A stretch of 63,160 nt of DNA, from contig NZ_JAHLPY010000016.1 in assembly GCF_018918155.1 (NCBI RefSeq), forward strand, positions 1-63,160. The letters run 5' to 3'. The DNA is from Anaerostipes sp. MSJ-23 (GTDB lineage: Bacteria; Bacillota; Clostridia; Lachnospirales; Lachnospiraceae). The position numbers and the translations under genes are program-made. This document shows positions 1 to 8,172 of the stretch, one piece after another (positions within the stretch are counted from its first letter, which is position 1; each line of letters opens with the position of its first letter). The notes beneath the pieces were generated by a model, which was not told the DNA's origin, ran no database searches, and saw nothing but the letters and a program-made list of their open reading frames with translations.

Positions 1-35
1 GTTTTTAATGGAAATTCAACAATAAAGTTTGCCAT
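1..35 (-). CDS. tnpB: 5' end of IS605-type TnpB (truncated by window edge)
   Basis: An ATG with a GAGGTGA ribosome site opens a frame reading MANFIVEFPLK before the window ends. It follows tnpA at IS-typical distance and on the same strand, which is the usual tnpA-tnpB order of IS605 elements, and the short N-terminus resembles clostridial TnpB proteins as I remember them. TnpB is an RNA-guided DNA endonuclease of these elements. Only about 11 residues are visible, so the call rests mainly on position. Confidence 0.5.
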   Translation of the reverse strand, partial: MANFIVEFPLK

Positions 36-73
36 AATATTCACCTCACTTTCTAATATAATATTCTCTTTTT

Positions 74-475
74 CTAATATCTCTTCTTTTGATTTTCTAC
101 ATACTTTTTAATTGTTTCGCTACATACATTACCTGCCGTAGAAACAAAATAACTTCTTGTCCATAAACTAGGCATTTTTGATAGTTCTACAAACTCTTCT
201 CTAAGAATTTTACTTGTATATCCTTTTATTTGTCTCATAATGTCTGATGGACTTAACGTAGGTAGACAATTTAAGAACATATGAGTGTGGTCTTTATCAC
301 ATTCGATTGCAATAATTTCAATTTCTAACTCCTTACATTTTATTTTGACCAGTTCTTTAAAGCGTCTTTCTACATTTGATATTAGAAAAATTTTTCGTCT
401 GTATCTTGGACAAAATATAAAATGATAATTTATCAAAGATACTGTTGTGTTTGTATGTCTATAATTATTTTCCAT
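74..475 (-). CDS. tnpA: IS200/IS605-family transposase TnpA
   Basis: This 133-residue protein has the size and motifs of the Y1 HUH transposases that excise and insert single-stranded IS200/IS605 elements. The HUH metal site is the HTH triplet in DKDHTHMFL near residue 64, and the catalytic tyrosine is probably the Y of IKKYVENQ near the C-terminus. The N-terminal YHFIFCPRYRR stretch is typical of the family. The gene looks intact. A hairpin typical of the element's left end lies about 80 bases upstream, and tnpB starts just downstream. Confidence 0.93.
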   Translation of the reverse strand: MENNYRHTNTTVSLINYHFIFCPRYRRKIFLISNVERRFKELVKIKCKELEIEIIAIECDKDHTHMFLNCLPTLSPSDIMRQIKGYTSKILREEFVELSKMPSLWTRSYFVSTAGNVCSETIKKYVENQKKRY

Positions 476-553
476 ACATATACTATACTATAATATGTGT
501 ATAAAATCAATGGAGACATACACATTAAAATATAAAATAAATGTGCTGTCCAT

Positions 554-573
554 CCCACACCTAAAGGAGTGGG
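554..573. mobile_element. Left-end hairpin of the IS200/IS605 element
   Basis: CCCACACC, loop TAAA, GGAGTGGG forms a stem with a single A/A mispair. Subterminal imperfect hairpins of this kind are the recognition structures of IS200/IS605 transposases. It lies upstream of tnpA, so it marks the left end; the element probably stops around base 585. The right end is outside the window. Confidence 0.65.
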
Positions 574-585
574 CTTTTCGCACTA

Positions 586-840
586 TTAATTGTAATTGAA
601 TGACCAGAGCATGTGATTTATGAAGTTCCAAACTCCATAGATAGGACCAATACCGTTTTTTACACAGCTATTCTTACAATATATGGCGTCTTTATTACCA
701 TCAGATCCTATCTTTTCTTTCCCTTTTGTTTTGCCAAATACAATCTTTACAGACCATATCATAGGATAATTGATATTATACACAAAAGTGCAGGAATGTA
801 TCAGATTTTATATAGTATACAATATATATCATATAAAACA
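586..840. other. IS flank without a confident gene
   Basis: No convincing gene was found between the IS end and the terminator at 849. A minus-strand frame (586-783, GTG start, no good ribosome site) would encode 65 residues with a Cys-x3-Cys pair and an aromatic tail. It may be a small degraded gene beside the insertion. The plus-strand frame over the same bases has low-complexity composition and looks like a shadow. Confidence 0.35.
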
Positions 841-848
841 AAAAATAA

Positions 849-870
849 CCATATGTTCGAAAACATATGG
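849..870 (-). terminator. Intrinsic terminator
   Basis: A perfect 9-bp stem (CCATATGTT / AACATATGG, loop of 4) is followed on the minus strand by TTATTTTTTG. It sits about 120 bases beyond the GNAT gene and is the likely end of that transcript. Confidence 0.6.
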
Positions 871-991
871 CTGCAAAACGCTTTCATCTCGGTAATTGAA
901 TTGCCAAGGATTCCCGCTTATTATCCTAGAAATATTATATAATAATGATTAATGAATATCAATATTTTAAGATGAATCTATAGATATCTTT

Positions 992-1519
992 TCAAAAGCG
1001 AAAACCGTCTGTTTTCTTTTTTTCCATAATGATTCGTGGCATTCCACCATATTTTAATAATTGTTTTGCTTCTCGATATCCCATTTGTACCATATTCCTA
1101 CGACTATAAACATTATCTGGGTGTACCGTTGCAAGAAAATATTTATATTTTGTTTTACACAATCTTTTCTCTGCCTCTTCCACAAAACGTTTCTGCAACC
1201 CATATCCCTGTGCTTCTTTGGAAACAACTGCGTAATCCATATGAACCACCTGCTCCAATTTTTCTTCTGAATAACCAAGATCATATCCAAGATTTTCTTT
1301 TTCTCTTCCCGGAATATCTACGATAAAAAAGCCGACAATTTTTCCCTCCTGACATGCTTTCAAGATAAATCCATGTTTTTTCACTCGTTTTTCCACATAA
1401 TCTCTGTTATCCGTTGCAAACCACTGTGGATCTTTTACTTTTTGTTTTGCTTCCATCATCAATTGCATAACAGCATCTATATCTTGCTTATCTGCTTTTT
1501 GTATTTTTATTTCTTTCAT
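992..1519 (-). CDS. GNAT-family N-acetyltransferase
   Basis: A 175-residue single-domain acetyltransferase predicted to move an acetyl group from acetyl-CoA to an unknown amine. The acetyl-CoA pyrophosphate loop is visible as QGYGLQ at about residues 104-109, after the strand MDYAVVSKEA. The later HPDNVYSRRNMVQMGY stretch matches motif B. Its start overlaps the stop of the upstream hydrolase by 4 bases, so the two are translationally coupled. The substrate cannot be told from sequence. Confidence 0.85.
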   Translation of the reverse strand: MKEIKIQKADKQDIDAVMQLMMEAKQKVKDPQWFATDNRDYVEKRVKKHGFILKACQEGKIVGFFIVDIPGREKENLGYDLGYSEEKLEQVVHMDYAVVSKEAQGYGLQKRFVEEAEKRLCKTKYKYFLATVHPDNVYSRRNMVQMGYREAKQLLKYGGMPRIIMEKKKTDGFRF

Positions 1520-2472
1520 TCATTTCTCTTTCGTGTTTCATATTTTTTTATAAATTTTTGAATCCATCGTTTTCCTTCTTCCATATCTTTTGAAAATGCT
1601 AGTGCATGTCCTGCTCCATGAACAATATAAAGTTCTTTGGGACCTGCACAGGCTTCATAATTCTTTACTGTCATCCACATGGGCACATATTGATCTCTAT
1701 CTCCATGGATAAAGAGAATGGGTATCTGATTTTGTTTCATAATCTCAGGAATTGATACTTCCTTTAAACCAAATCCAGCAAAAATCTTACAAATAAAATT
1801 AACCGAGTACATCAATGGAAAGGATGGAAGATGCAATCTTGTTTTGGCAACATGCTTAACAATATCCCACGGGGAAGTAAATCCACAATCTGCAATGATC
1901 CCTTTTACATTCTTCGGAAGCTTCAACCCTGCTGCCATCAAAGCTGTTGCACATCCCATGGAAATGCCACATAAAAATATATCACGTTGTGCCATATGAA
2001 GCATATCATTTGCATATAAAATCCATTGTTTCAAATCATATCTTTCCTTCACCCCATAAGTAATGTAGCGTCCCTCACTTTTTCCATGACTTCTCTGCCA
2101 TGGGAGCAAAATGCTATAGCCAAGATCCCATAAAAAACGAATTTCTGGCACAAATTCTATTTCAATAGCTGAATGATAGCCATGCATACAAATGATAATT
2201 CCCTTTGCATTCTCTTTTGGAATATATACAGCCTGAAGTTTCAATCCATCTTTCGATTCAATTGTTTTTAATTCTTTTTCCTGATGCTCATACAACCATT
2301 TTTGTTCTTTTAAAACATAATTAAGATATGGCTTCCACTTTTCTTTTTTTCGAATATCCGGCTGCTTCTTTTTACGACAAATGGCATACTCAAACAACGC
2401 AAACGATGCTGCTGTGAATATAGAAGTTGCTATAGATGCTACCGCTAGAACTGTCTGCTTTTTATCTTTCAT
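1516..2472 (-). CDS. Alpha/beta hydrolase with N-terminal membrane anchor
   Basis: A 318-residue serine hydrolase. Residues 7-31 are hydrophobic and may anchor it to the membrane. The catalytic triad is visible: nucleophile in GISMG (about 169-173), aspartate in HGDRDQYVP (about 260), histidine in GAGHAL (about 290), with the oxyanion region CMHGYH near 95-100. It resembles clostridial hydrolases of the BAAT/acyl-CoA thioester hydrolase-like group, but substrate is unknown. I placed the start at the second ATG because GGGGAAGAGGG precedes it; an ATG 15 bases upstream has no ribosome site. It overlaps the upstream gene by 11 bases. Confidence 0.8.
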   Translation of the reverse strand: MKDKKQTVLAVASIATSIFTAASFALFEYAICRKKKQPDIRKKEKWKPYLNYVLKEQKWLYEHQEKELKTIESKDGLKLQAVYIPKENAKGIIICMHGYHSAIEIEFVPEIRFLWDLGYSILLPWQRSHGKSEGRYITYGVKERYDLKQWILYANDMLHMAQRDIFLCGISMGCATALMAAGLKLPKNVKGIIADCGFTSPWDIVKHVAKTRLHLPSFPLMYSVNFICKIFAGFGLKEVSIPEIMKQNQIPILFIHGDRDQYVPMWMTVKNYEACAGPKELYIVHGAGHALAFSKDMEEGKRWIQKFIKKYETRKRNE

Positions 2473-2917
2473 CCCTCTTCCCCACATTTTTATAAAGTTT
2501 ATTTAAATGCTTCTCTCCAACTACATAAATTCCATGTTCTTTTAGCAATCTTGCAGTCACTCCATCTCCTTGTATTAAAATGCCCTGAAACGTTCCATCA
2601 TAAATCTCTCCGCTACCACAAGATGGACTTTTTTCTTTTAAAATGGCACAGTGACATTGACAAAGCTGTGCAATCTTTAAAGTTTCCAAAGCTCCTTTTT
2701 GAAATTGACAAGTTACGTCTCGCCCATCTTTTGTAAACACCTGTTTTCCCTTATTTTCAGCTGGTACTCTTGGTGTCGGCAGTCCTCCAAGAATCTCTGG
2801 ACAAACTGGTATCAATTCATGCTCTTTTAATAAAGAAAGAACTTCTTCCTTCTTATTATTCCCACCACTATATTTACAATTCATTCCTAACAGACAGGCA
2901 CTTACCAATATTCTCAT
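2462..2917 (-). CDS. DUF523 / TudS-like iron-sulfur protein
   Basis: A 151-residue member of the DUF523 family. The N-terminal SACLLGMNCKYSGG, the central CPEILGGLPTPR and the KSPSCGSG motif are hallmark segments. Members studied as thiouracil desulfurases (TudS) bind a [4Fe-4S] cluster through three conserved cysteines, and candidates are visible here in those motifs. By family it may remove sulfur from thiolated pyrimidines; this is inference. It heads a tight run with the hydrolase and acetyltransferase downstream. Confidence 0.8.
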   Translation of the reverse strand: MRILVSACLLGMNCKYSGGNNKKEEVLSLLKEHELIPVCPEILGGLPTPRVPAENKGKQVFTKDGRDVTCQFQKGALETLKIAQLCQCHCAILKEKSPSCGSGEIYDGTFQGILIQGDGVTARLLKEHGIYVVGEKHLNKLYKNVGKRDER

Positions 2918-2975
2918 ACTTCTCTCCTATGTGCATCAAATAGCATCTTCTTGAAATTTCCTATGAAATGAAAAA

Positions 2976-3005
2976 GCAGAAAGAAGAATCTATTCCCCTT
3001 CCTGC
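2976..3005 (-). terminator. Intrinsic terminator after aspS
   Basis: A 13-bp stem with several G-U pairs when read on the minus strand, loop TAGA, followed by TTTTT. It ends the aspS transcript 15 bases after the stop codon. Confidence 0.75.
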
Positions 3006-3020
3006 CTTATATTAAATCAA

Positions 3021-4766
3021 TTAATCTCTTACTTTAATATGAACCTCACGAAGCTGCTGTTCTGTGATTTCATTTGGTGCTCCGCACATCAAATCCTGTG
3101 CTGTTCCACTCATTGGGAATGCAATGATTTCACGGATATTTTCTTCATTACGAAGAAGCATAATCATACGATCAATTCCAGGTGCCATGCCTGCATGAGG
3201 TGGTGCACCAAACTGGAATGCATTATATAACGCTCCAAATTTATCTTTTAATGTTTCTTTATCATATCCCGCAATTTCAAATGCCTTTTCCATGATTTCC
3301 ATATCGTGGTTACGGACAGCTCCTGAAGATAACTCCACACCATTACATACAATATCATACTGATATGCAAGAATATCCAGAGGATCTTTTTCATTTAATG
3401 CTTCCAAACCACCCTGAGGCATAGAAAATGGATTATGAGTAAATCCAAGTTTTCCTGTCTCTTCATCAATCTCATACATTGGGAAATCATTGATATAACA
3501 GAATCGATAAGCGTTCTTTTCAATTAGATCCAAACGACGTCCAAGTTCATCACGAATCTGTCCGGCAAAAATGCATGCTGCCTTTTCTGGTGCTGCAATA
3601 AAGAAGATAGTATCTCCTTCCTGTAATCCTGCCATCTGAGCTAATTCCATCTTCATATCATCTGGAATAAATTTATCAATCGGTCCTTTATATTTCATTT
3701 CTTCTTTAACTTCAAGATATCCAAGTCCGCCCATACCAATAGACTGAGCAAACTTCAAAAGTTTTTCATGCTGTCCTTTAGAAAGTTTTGCATGAACATT
3801 GATTGCACGTACCGTCTGTCCATGAAATGGTTTAAAAGTACATCTCTGGAAAAAGTCTGTGACATCTAAAATACGCAATGGATTACGAAGATCTGGTTTA
3901 TCGGTTCCAAATTTCAACATAGCTTCTTTATAACTGATGATTGGATATGGAGCTTCTGTAATTTCATATCCTTCCGGCGCAAATTTTTTAAATGCAGCTG
4001 TTAATACTTCTTCTCCAACTTTAAATACGTCTTCCTGTGTTGCAAAACTCATTTCATAGTCTAACTGATAAAATTCTCCAGGTGAACGGTCTGCACGAGC
4101 ATCTTCATCACGAAAACAAGGAGCCACTTGATAGTATTTATCAATTCCAGATACCATTAAAAGCTGTTTATACTGCTGAGGTGCCTGTGGAAGTGCATAA
4201 AATTTACCTTTGTATTTTCTTGAAGGCACTACATAGTCTCTAGCTCCTTCTGGAGAGGATGCACAAAGAATTGGTGTCTGAATTTCAACAAATCCCATTT
4301 CTTCCATTTTATCTCTTAAGAAACGAATAACTTTTGAACGGAATAAAATATTATCTTTTACTTTTCTATTTCTCAAATCAAGAAAACGATACTTCAAACG
4401 AACATCTTCTCTGATTTCTTTCGATGTTGCGATTTCAAACGGAAGATCTGTATAAACTTTTCCTAAAATATCAATTTTATGAGCTTCCAGTTCAATGGTT
4501 CCTGTTGGAATTTTCGGATTATAAGTTTCTTCATCACGATGCTGAATAACACCTTCAATAGATAAGCATTCTTCTTTTCTCACATGATCTAAAAGGCTTG
4601 TATCTCTTAAAACTACCTGCATTACTCCATACATATCACGTAAGTCAATAAAAGATACTCCACCATGGTCACGAATGTTCTCTACCCATCCAGCAATTTT
4701 TAATTCTGTTCCAATATCACCTTCGGAAATCTGATCCATGGTTCTTGTACGGTATATGTCTGACAT
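3021..4766 (-). CDS. aspS: Aspartyl-tRNA synthetase
   Basis: A 581-residue class II synthetase that charges tRNA-Asp in the cytoplasm. The N-terminal OB-fold anticodon domain (GWVENIRDHGGVSFIDLRD, about 26-44) is followed by the catalytic core with motif 2 (FRDEDARADR) and motif 3 (GIDRMIMLL near the end). The bacterial-type GAD insertion lies between them. The start at MSDIYRTRT is set by AAGGAG eight bases upstream; the frame extends six codons further but without support. A T-box leader precedes it, so expression should rise when tRNA-Asp is uncharged. Confidence 0.97.
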   Translation of the reverse strand: MSDIYRTRTMDQISEGDIGTELKIAGWVENIRDHGGVSFIDLRDMYGVMQVVLRDTSLLDHVRKEECLSIEGVIQHRDEETYNPKIPTGTIELEAHKIDILGKVYTDLPFEIATSKEIREDVRLKYRFLDLRNRKVKDNILFRSKVIRFLRDKMEEMGFVEIQTPILCASSPEGARDYVVPSRKYKGKFYALPQAPQQYKQLLMVSGIDKYYQVAPCFRDEDARADRSPGEFYQLDYEMSFATQEDVFKVGEEVLTAAFKKFAPEGYEITEAPYPIISYKEAMLKFGTDKPDLRNPLRILDVTDFFQRCTFKPFHGQTVRAINVHAKLSKGQHEKLLKFAQSIGMGGLGYLEVKEEMKYKGPIDKFIPDDMKMELAQMAGLQEGDTIFFIAAPEKAACIFAGQIRDELGRRLDLIEKNAYRFCYINDFPMYEIDEETGKLGFTHNPFSMPQGGLEALNEKDPLDILAYQYDIVCNGVELSSGAVRNHDMEIMEKAFEIAGYDKETLKDKFGALYNAFQFGAPPHAGMAPGIDRMIMLLRNEENIREIIAFPMSGTAQDLMCGAPNEITEQQLREVHIKVRD

Positions 4767-4825
4767 TTTCTTTCTCCTTTTCATTTTTGTTTTTATACTT
4801 ATTCAGGCGGTATTTCTTTTTAAAT

Positions 4826-5078
4826 AAAAAAAGCTCGTCCTGAAAAATTAAATTCTTTCAGGACGAACCTATTACAGTCCGCGGTACCACCTGATTTACT
4901 GTTTCTACAGTCTCTCTTGTGCTTCTGTTAACGCCAGAATTACGTCTCACCTACTGACAAAAAGTGTTCAGATCAATGCTCCGGAGTGTTCTTCACACAA
5001 ATTCACTTTGCAGGATTCCCACTATCGCCTGCTCACTGGGAACGATAAGTTATGTTACTTTTCTCCATCATCGCCTAC
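4826..5078 (-). promoter_or_regulatory. T-box leader of aspS
   Basis: Read on the minus strand, the leader carries the invariant T-box GGTGGTACCGCG, then a terminator (11-bp stem 4835-4845 / 4856-4866, followed by seven T). Uncharged tRNA pairing with the T-box would favour the antiterminator and allow aspS transcription. A GAC aspartate triplet occurs in the 5' half, but I could not place the specifier loop with certainty; the downstream gene is the main evidence for Asp specificity. Confidence 0.93.
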
Positions 5079-5084
5079 TGAGCT

Positions 5085-5114
5085 ATTATAATAGAAGAAA
5101 AACATTTTTGTCAA
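5085..5114 (-). promoter_or_regulatory. Promoter of the aspS T-box transcript
   Basis: TTGACA (5109-5114) and TATAAT (5085-5090) on the minus strand with an 18-base spacer, immediately upstream of the T-box leader. It starts before the end of the upstream zinc-ribbon gene spacing region. Confidence 0.75.
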
Positions 5115-5120
5115 CCAAAA

Positions 5121-6104
5121 CTATTTTTTTGTTCCCATAAGATCTTTCTGAAACTGATCAAATGTTCTTAATTGATAAGTTGTATTGCTAAAAGAACATG
5201 CTCTATACATACAATCCACAACATAATTAATTGTTTTATGAGGATTTGTATACTCTGGATCTTCATAAGCTATTTTCATAACATATGTTCTGCTGCCATC
5301 ATTTTTCACTAAATGATACTGCCATTTCTTTTTCGCAGAATCACTATAGCCCATCGCGATCATCGTTGCACTTCCATCTGCTTTTACTGCTTTACTCATA
5401 TCCGTTTGTGGATAACGATAAGTAATCGTAAGATGATTTTCATTGATACAATCATCAATATAGTTCTGCGCTATAGTAAGAGAATCCCCAGTTGCTTCCG
5501 TAACAGAATAATCTGCCTTGATTTTCGTTTCATTATCTTTTTTAAAGCTCAAAAGATAATGGTTATTGTTATCATCCCTTCGGCTTTCATTAAATAAAGA
5601 CTTTGGATAACCAAAGCGAAAAGAACCATCTGAACTCGTTATATACTGATAATTATTTGGATTTTTGCAAGCGGATAAGTCCATTGTATCATTATTCGTA
5701 TTTGGAAGTTTAGAACCTGAATCAGACTTTGTTATCTGACTACTATTTTCTGAATTGCTATTCTCTTTTTCTGTCTGTTGTCCTTCTGAAATTGCTTTTA
5801 CTACATTTTTATTTTCTACAATATTAGTTTTCTTTTTTACTATCTCTTCTTTTTCTCCTTTTTTGAAATCTTTCGATACGAAAAAAGCACCTCCAACACC
5901 AATTCCAATACAGACAACAATTAATACTGCTATTTTTATAAATTTTCCAGATGAATGCTTCGAAGCTTTTAATGGCTCTACAAAATCCATTGAAAAATCG
6001 GATCCAAGAATTTTGGCATTATCTTCTTCATGCATGAGAGATCCACATTCTTCACAAAATTTTGCATCATCATCATTTTCTTTTCCACAATTAGGACAAT
6101 ACAT
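5121..6104 (-). CDS. Zinc-ribbon, single-pass membrane protein of unknown function
   Basis: A 327-residue protein. Residues 1-22 form a zinc ribbon (CPNC...CEEC). A transmembrane helix follows at about 55-75, then a Ser/Asn/Lys-rich linker to about 140. The rest is a presumably extracellular domain of about 185 residues that I do not recognise. The layout (cytoplasmic zinc ribbon, one helix, external domain) is common in Firmicutes surface proteins of unknown role. It is flanked by aspS and a tRNA-modification gene but does not overlap either. Confidence 0.7.
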   Translation of the reverse strand: MYCPNCGKENDDDAKFCEECGSLMHEEDNAKILGSDFSMDFVEPLKASKHSSGKFIKIAVLIVVCIGIGVGGAFFVSKDFKKGEKEEIVKKKTNIVENKNVVKAISEGQQTEKENSNSENSSQITKSDSGSKLPNTNNDTMDLSACKNPNNYQYITSSDGSFRFGYPKSLFNESRRDDNNNHYLLSFKKDNETKIKADYSVTEATGDSLTIAQNYIDDCINENHLTITYRYPQTDMSKAVKADGSATMIAMGYSDSAKKKWQYHLVKNDGSRTYVMKIAYEDPEYTNPHKTINYVVDCMYRACSFSNTTYQLRTFDQFQKDLMGTKK

Positions 6105-6232
6105 TTCTCTATCCTCTCTTTCTTTATTCTGTTTTTGATTATACCAATTTTTTCCTTCCTTTTTATAAAAACAGCATAAACAGTATTCTATATGTAATAA
6201 AAAAATCTATAAAATTCTTCAAATAGAATGAA

Positions 6233-6301
6233 CTAACCAAGATCATCCATATAAGTTTTTCCATCTAACTCAAAGCGAAAACAAATATAGGAATGTATCA
6301 T
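6233..6301 (-). other. Possible 22-residue ORF
   Basis: A short frame (MIHSYICFRFELDG..., 22 residues) directly follows the dihydrouridine synthase stop. It has only a weak AG-rich stretch upstream. It may be a tiny peptide, the tail of a lost gene, or chance. Confidence 0.2.
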
Positions 6302-6314
6302 CTCTATTTTCTTT

Positions 6315-7259
6315 TTATAACGCCTCTCTAATTTCCTGTTCCGAAACCAACGCATCCACTGCCTGTTCATAACTTTTTAAATTTTGCGCTTTTTTTATTT
6401 TTTTTGCATATTTTTCATAATTTGTAAACAACTTTACCGGATTACTCCAAAAATCCTTCATTTTAAATAATACGTTCTTTTCTCCAGATACATACCCTTT
6501 ATATGCCTCATAAATCTGATTATGCATTTTTAAAAGTTCTTCTTTTGAAAGAGCCGGTCCTCCTTTGATTTGCCGAATCAGAGCTGGATTATATAAAAGG
6601 CCTCTTCCAATCATAAAAGCATGTACCTGCGGAAATTTTTTTCTTAATTTTTGAAAATCATCCACTGATGTAATATCACCATTATAACAGACCTCATTGC
6701 TGCTATCTTTCACTGCTTTGGAGAATGTATTAATATAAGGCTTTCCGCTATAAAAGTCCTTTTGAACTCTCGGATGAATAATCAACTCACTAATTGGATA
6801 TTTATTATATATTTCAAGGATTTCTCCAAATTCACTTTCACTATACATTCCAACTCTCGTTTTTACAGAAATCTTCATGTCTAATTTATCAAATATTTCC
6901 GTAAAAAATTCATCTAATTCCTCCAAATGATTCAAGAATCCTGAACCTTTTCCTTTAGAAACAACTGTTTTTGACGGACAGCCAACATTTAAATTTACTT
7001 CATCGTATCCCATTTTTTGAAGTTCCTTTGCTGTTTTTATAAATTCTTCTGGTTTTTTTGTAAGGATCTGCGGAACAAGATGAACTCCTTGATTATGTTC
7101 TGGTAAAACATCCTGCAACTCTCTTGTACGAAAAATTCTTTTTTGATTTGGCATAAGAAATGGTGTAAAATACTGGTCAACTCCCGCAAAATACTTTGCA
7201 TGTGCATTTCTGTATAAAAACGTCGTAATACCTTCCATAGGTGCAAAATAAAATTTCAT
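6315..7259 (-). CDS. dus: tRNA-dihydrouridine synthase
   Basis: A 314-residue FMN-dependent TIM-barrel enzyme that reduces uridine to dihydrouridine in tRNA using NAD(P)H. FMN-binding FAPMEGIT begins near residue 5. The catalytic cysteine is in NVGCPSK (about 93-99). Later segments IHPRVQKDFYSG, CYNGDI and MIGRGLLYNP bind FMN and substrate. I chose MKFYF as start because GGAAGGAT lies 6-8 bases upstream; longer frames would overlap the CorA gene. The particular U position modified cannot be inferred. Confidence 0.92.
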   Translation of the reverse strand: MKFYFAPMEGITTFLYRNAHAKYFAGVDQYFTPFLMPNQKRIFRTRELQDVLPEHNQGVHLVPQILTKKPEEFIKTAKELQKMGYDEVNLNVGCPSKTVVSKGKGSGFLNHLEELDEFFTEIFDKLDMKISVKTRVGMYSESEFGEILEIYNKYPISELIIHPRVQKDFYSGKPYINTFSKAVKDSSNEVCYNGDITSVDDFQKLRKKFPQVHAFMIGRGLLYNPALIRQIKGGPALSKEELLKMHNQIYEAYKGYVSGEKNVLFKMKDFWSNPVKLFTNYEKYAKKIKKAQNLKSYEQAVDALVSEQEIREAL

Positions 7260-7278
7260 ATTCATATCCTTCCCATTT

Positions 7279-8151
7279 TCACAACATTTTCTTTTTTTTG
7301 AAATAATAAATTTCTGCTGCAACAATCACTACACTTAATATAATTACAAATAAATATCCATATTTCCAGCTAAGCTCCGGCATTCCTCGAAAATTCATTC
7401 CATACCATTCTGCAATTAATGTCAATGGAAAAAAGATGGTTGTTACGATTGTTAAAAAACTCATTACGCGATTTTGCCGGATATCAATCTGCGACTGATA
7501 AATTTCACGAATTTGAATTAAATATTCCCTAAGCATCTCAACTTGGTTATGCAAACGTTCTGTACGATTTGTATAATGTTGCCATCTGGCATCTTCTTCG
7601 CTATTTAATGGCTGGCAAATATTCTCCTGCATTAAATCTCCGATGTTAATCAACTGTTCATAATAAGAGTGAAGTCTTGATAATTCTTTCCGGTATCTCA
7701 CCACCTCCTGATAAAATGTTTCTGAAATATCTTGTAAAATTGTTTCTTCCAAAGCTTCCAGTTCCTGTTCTACTTTTAAAAGATATCGAATATCATCTTC
7801 AATCAATGCTTCCAGAAGAAGAAGGAGAAAAAAGTTTGCCCTCTCCTTCTGATAAGATTCTGAAGGTATTTTTTTTAAAATATTATCAAGAACAGGTTCT
7901 GTCTCAAGAAGCAACAAATGATTTCCTTCTATATAAAATCCGAAAGAGATCCGTTTTTTTCTATGAATATTTTTTTCTGAAGTACGTATTGTTCCGATAA
8001 TACATTCTCCAAAAATTTCCACCTTGCTGTCACGTACCAGATCCATACTTTTTAAAAGGATTTTACGATGAGGATAATTTCCCTTCATCACTCGAAATTC
8101 TTCTGGTGATATAAGAGGAATCTTTCCATTCTCTATGGAATATTCTACCAT
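7279..8151 (-). CDS. corA: CorA-family divalent cation transporter
   Basis: A 290-residue member of the CorA family, which forms pentameric Mg2+ (or Co2+/Ni2+) channels in the membrane. The N-terminal half is a cytoplasmic alpha/beta domain, followed by long helices with many charged residues (about 125-225). Two C-terminal transmembrane helices are joined by the signature YGMNF and an acidic loop, and the protein ends in a lysine-rich tail. It sits between dus and the debranching enzyme with short gaps. Confidence 0.9.
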   Translation of the reverse strand: MVEYSIENGKIPLISPEEFRVMKGNYPHRKILLKSMDLVRDSKVEIFGECIIGTIRTSEKNIHRKKRISFGFYIEGNHLLLLETEPVLDNILKKIPSESYQKERANFFLLLLLEALIEDDIRYLLKVEQELEALEETILQDISETFYQEVVRYRKELSRLHSYYEQLINIGDLMQENICQPLNSEEDARWQHYTNRTERLHNQVEMLREYLIQIREIYQSQIDIRQNRVMSFLTIVTTIFFPLTLIAEWYGMNFRGMPELSWKYGYLFVIILSVVIVAAEIYYFKKKKML

Positions 8152-8172
8152 AAACTACCTCGTTTTCTTTTT

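Noticed and set aside
613-942. Plus-strand frame beside the IS element
   Set aside because: No recognisable domain or ribosome site; it reads through the terminator hairpin.
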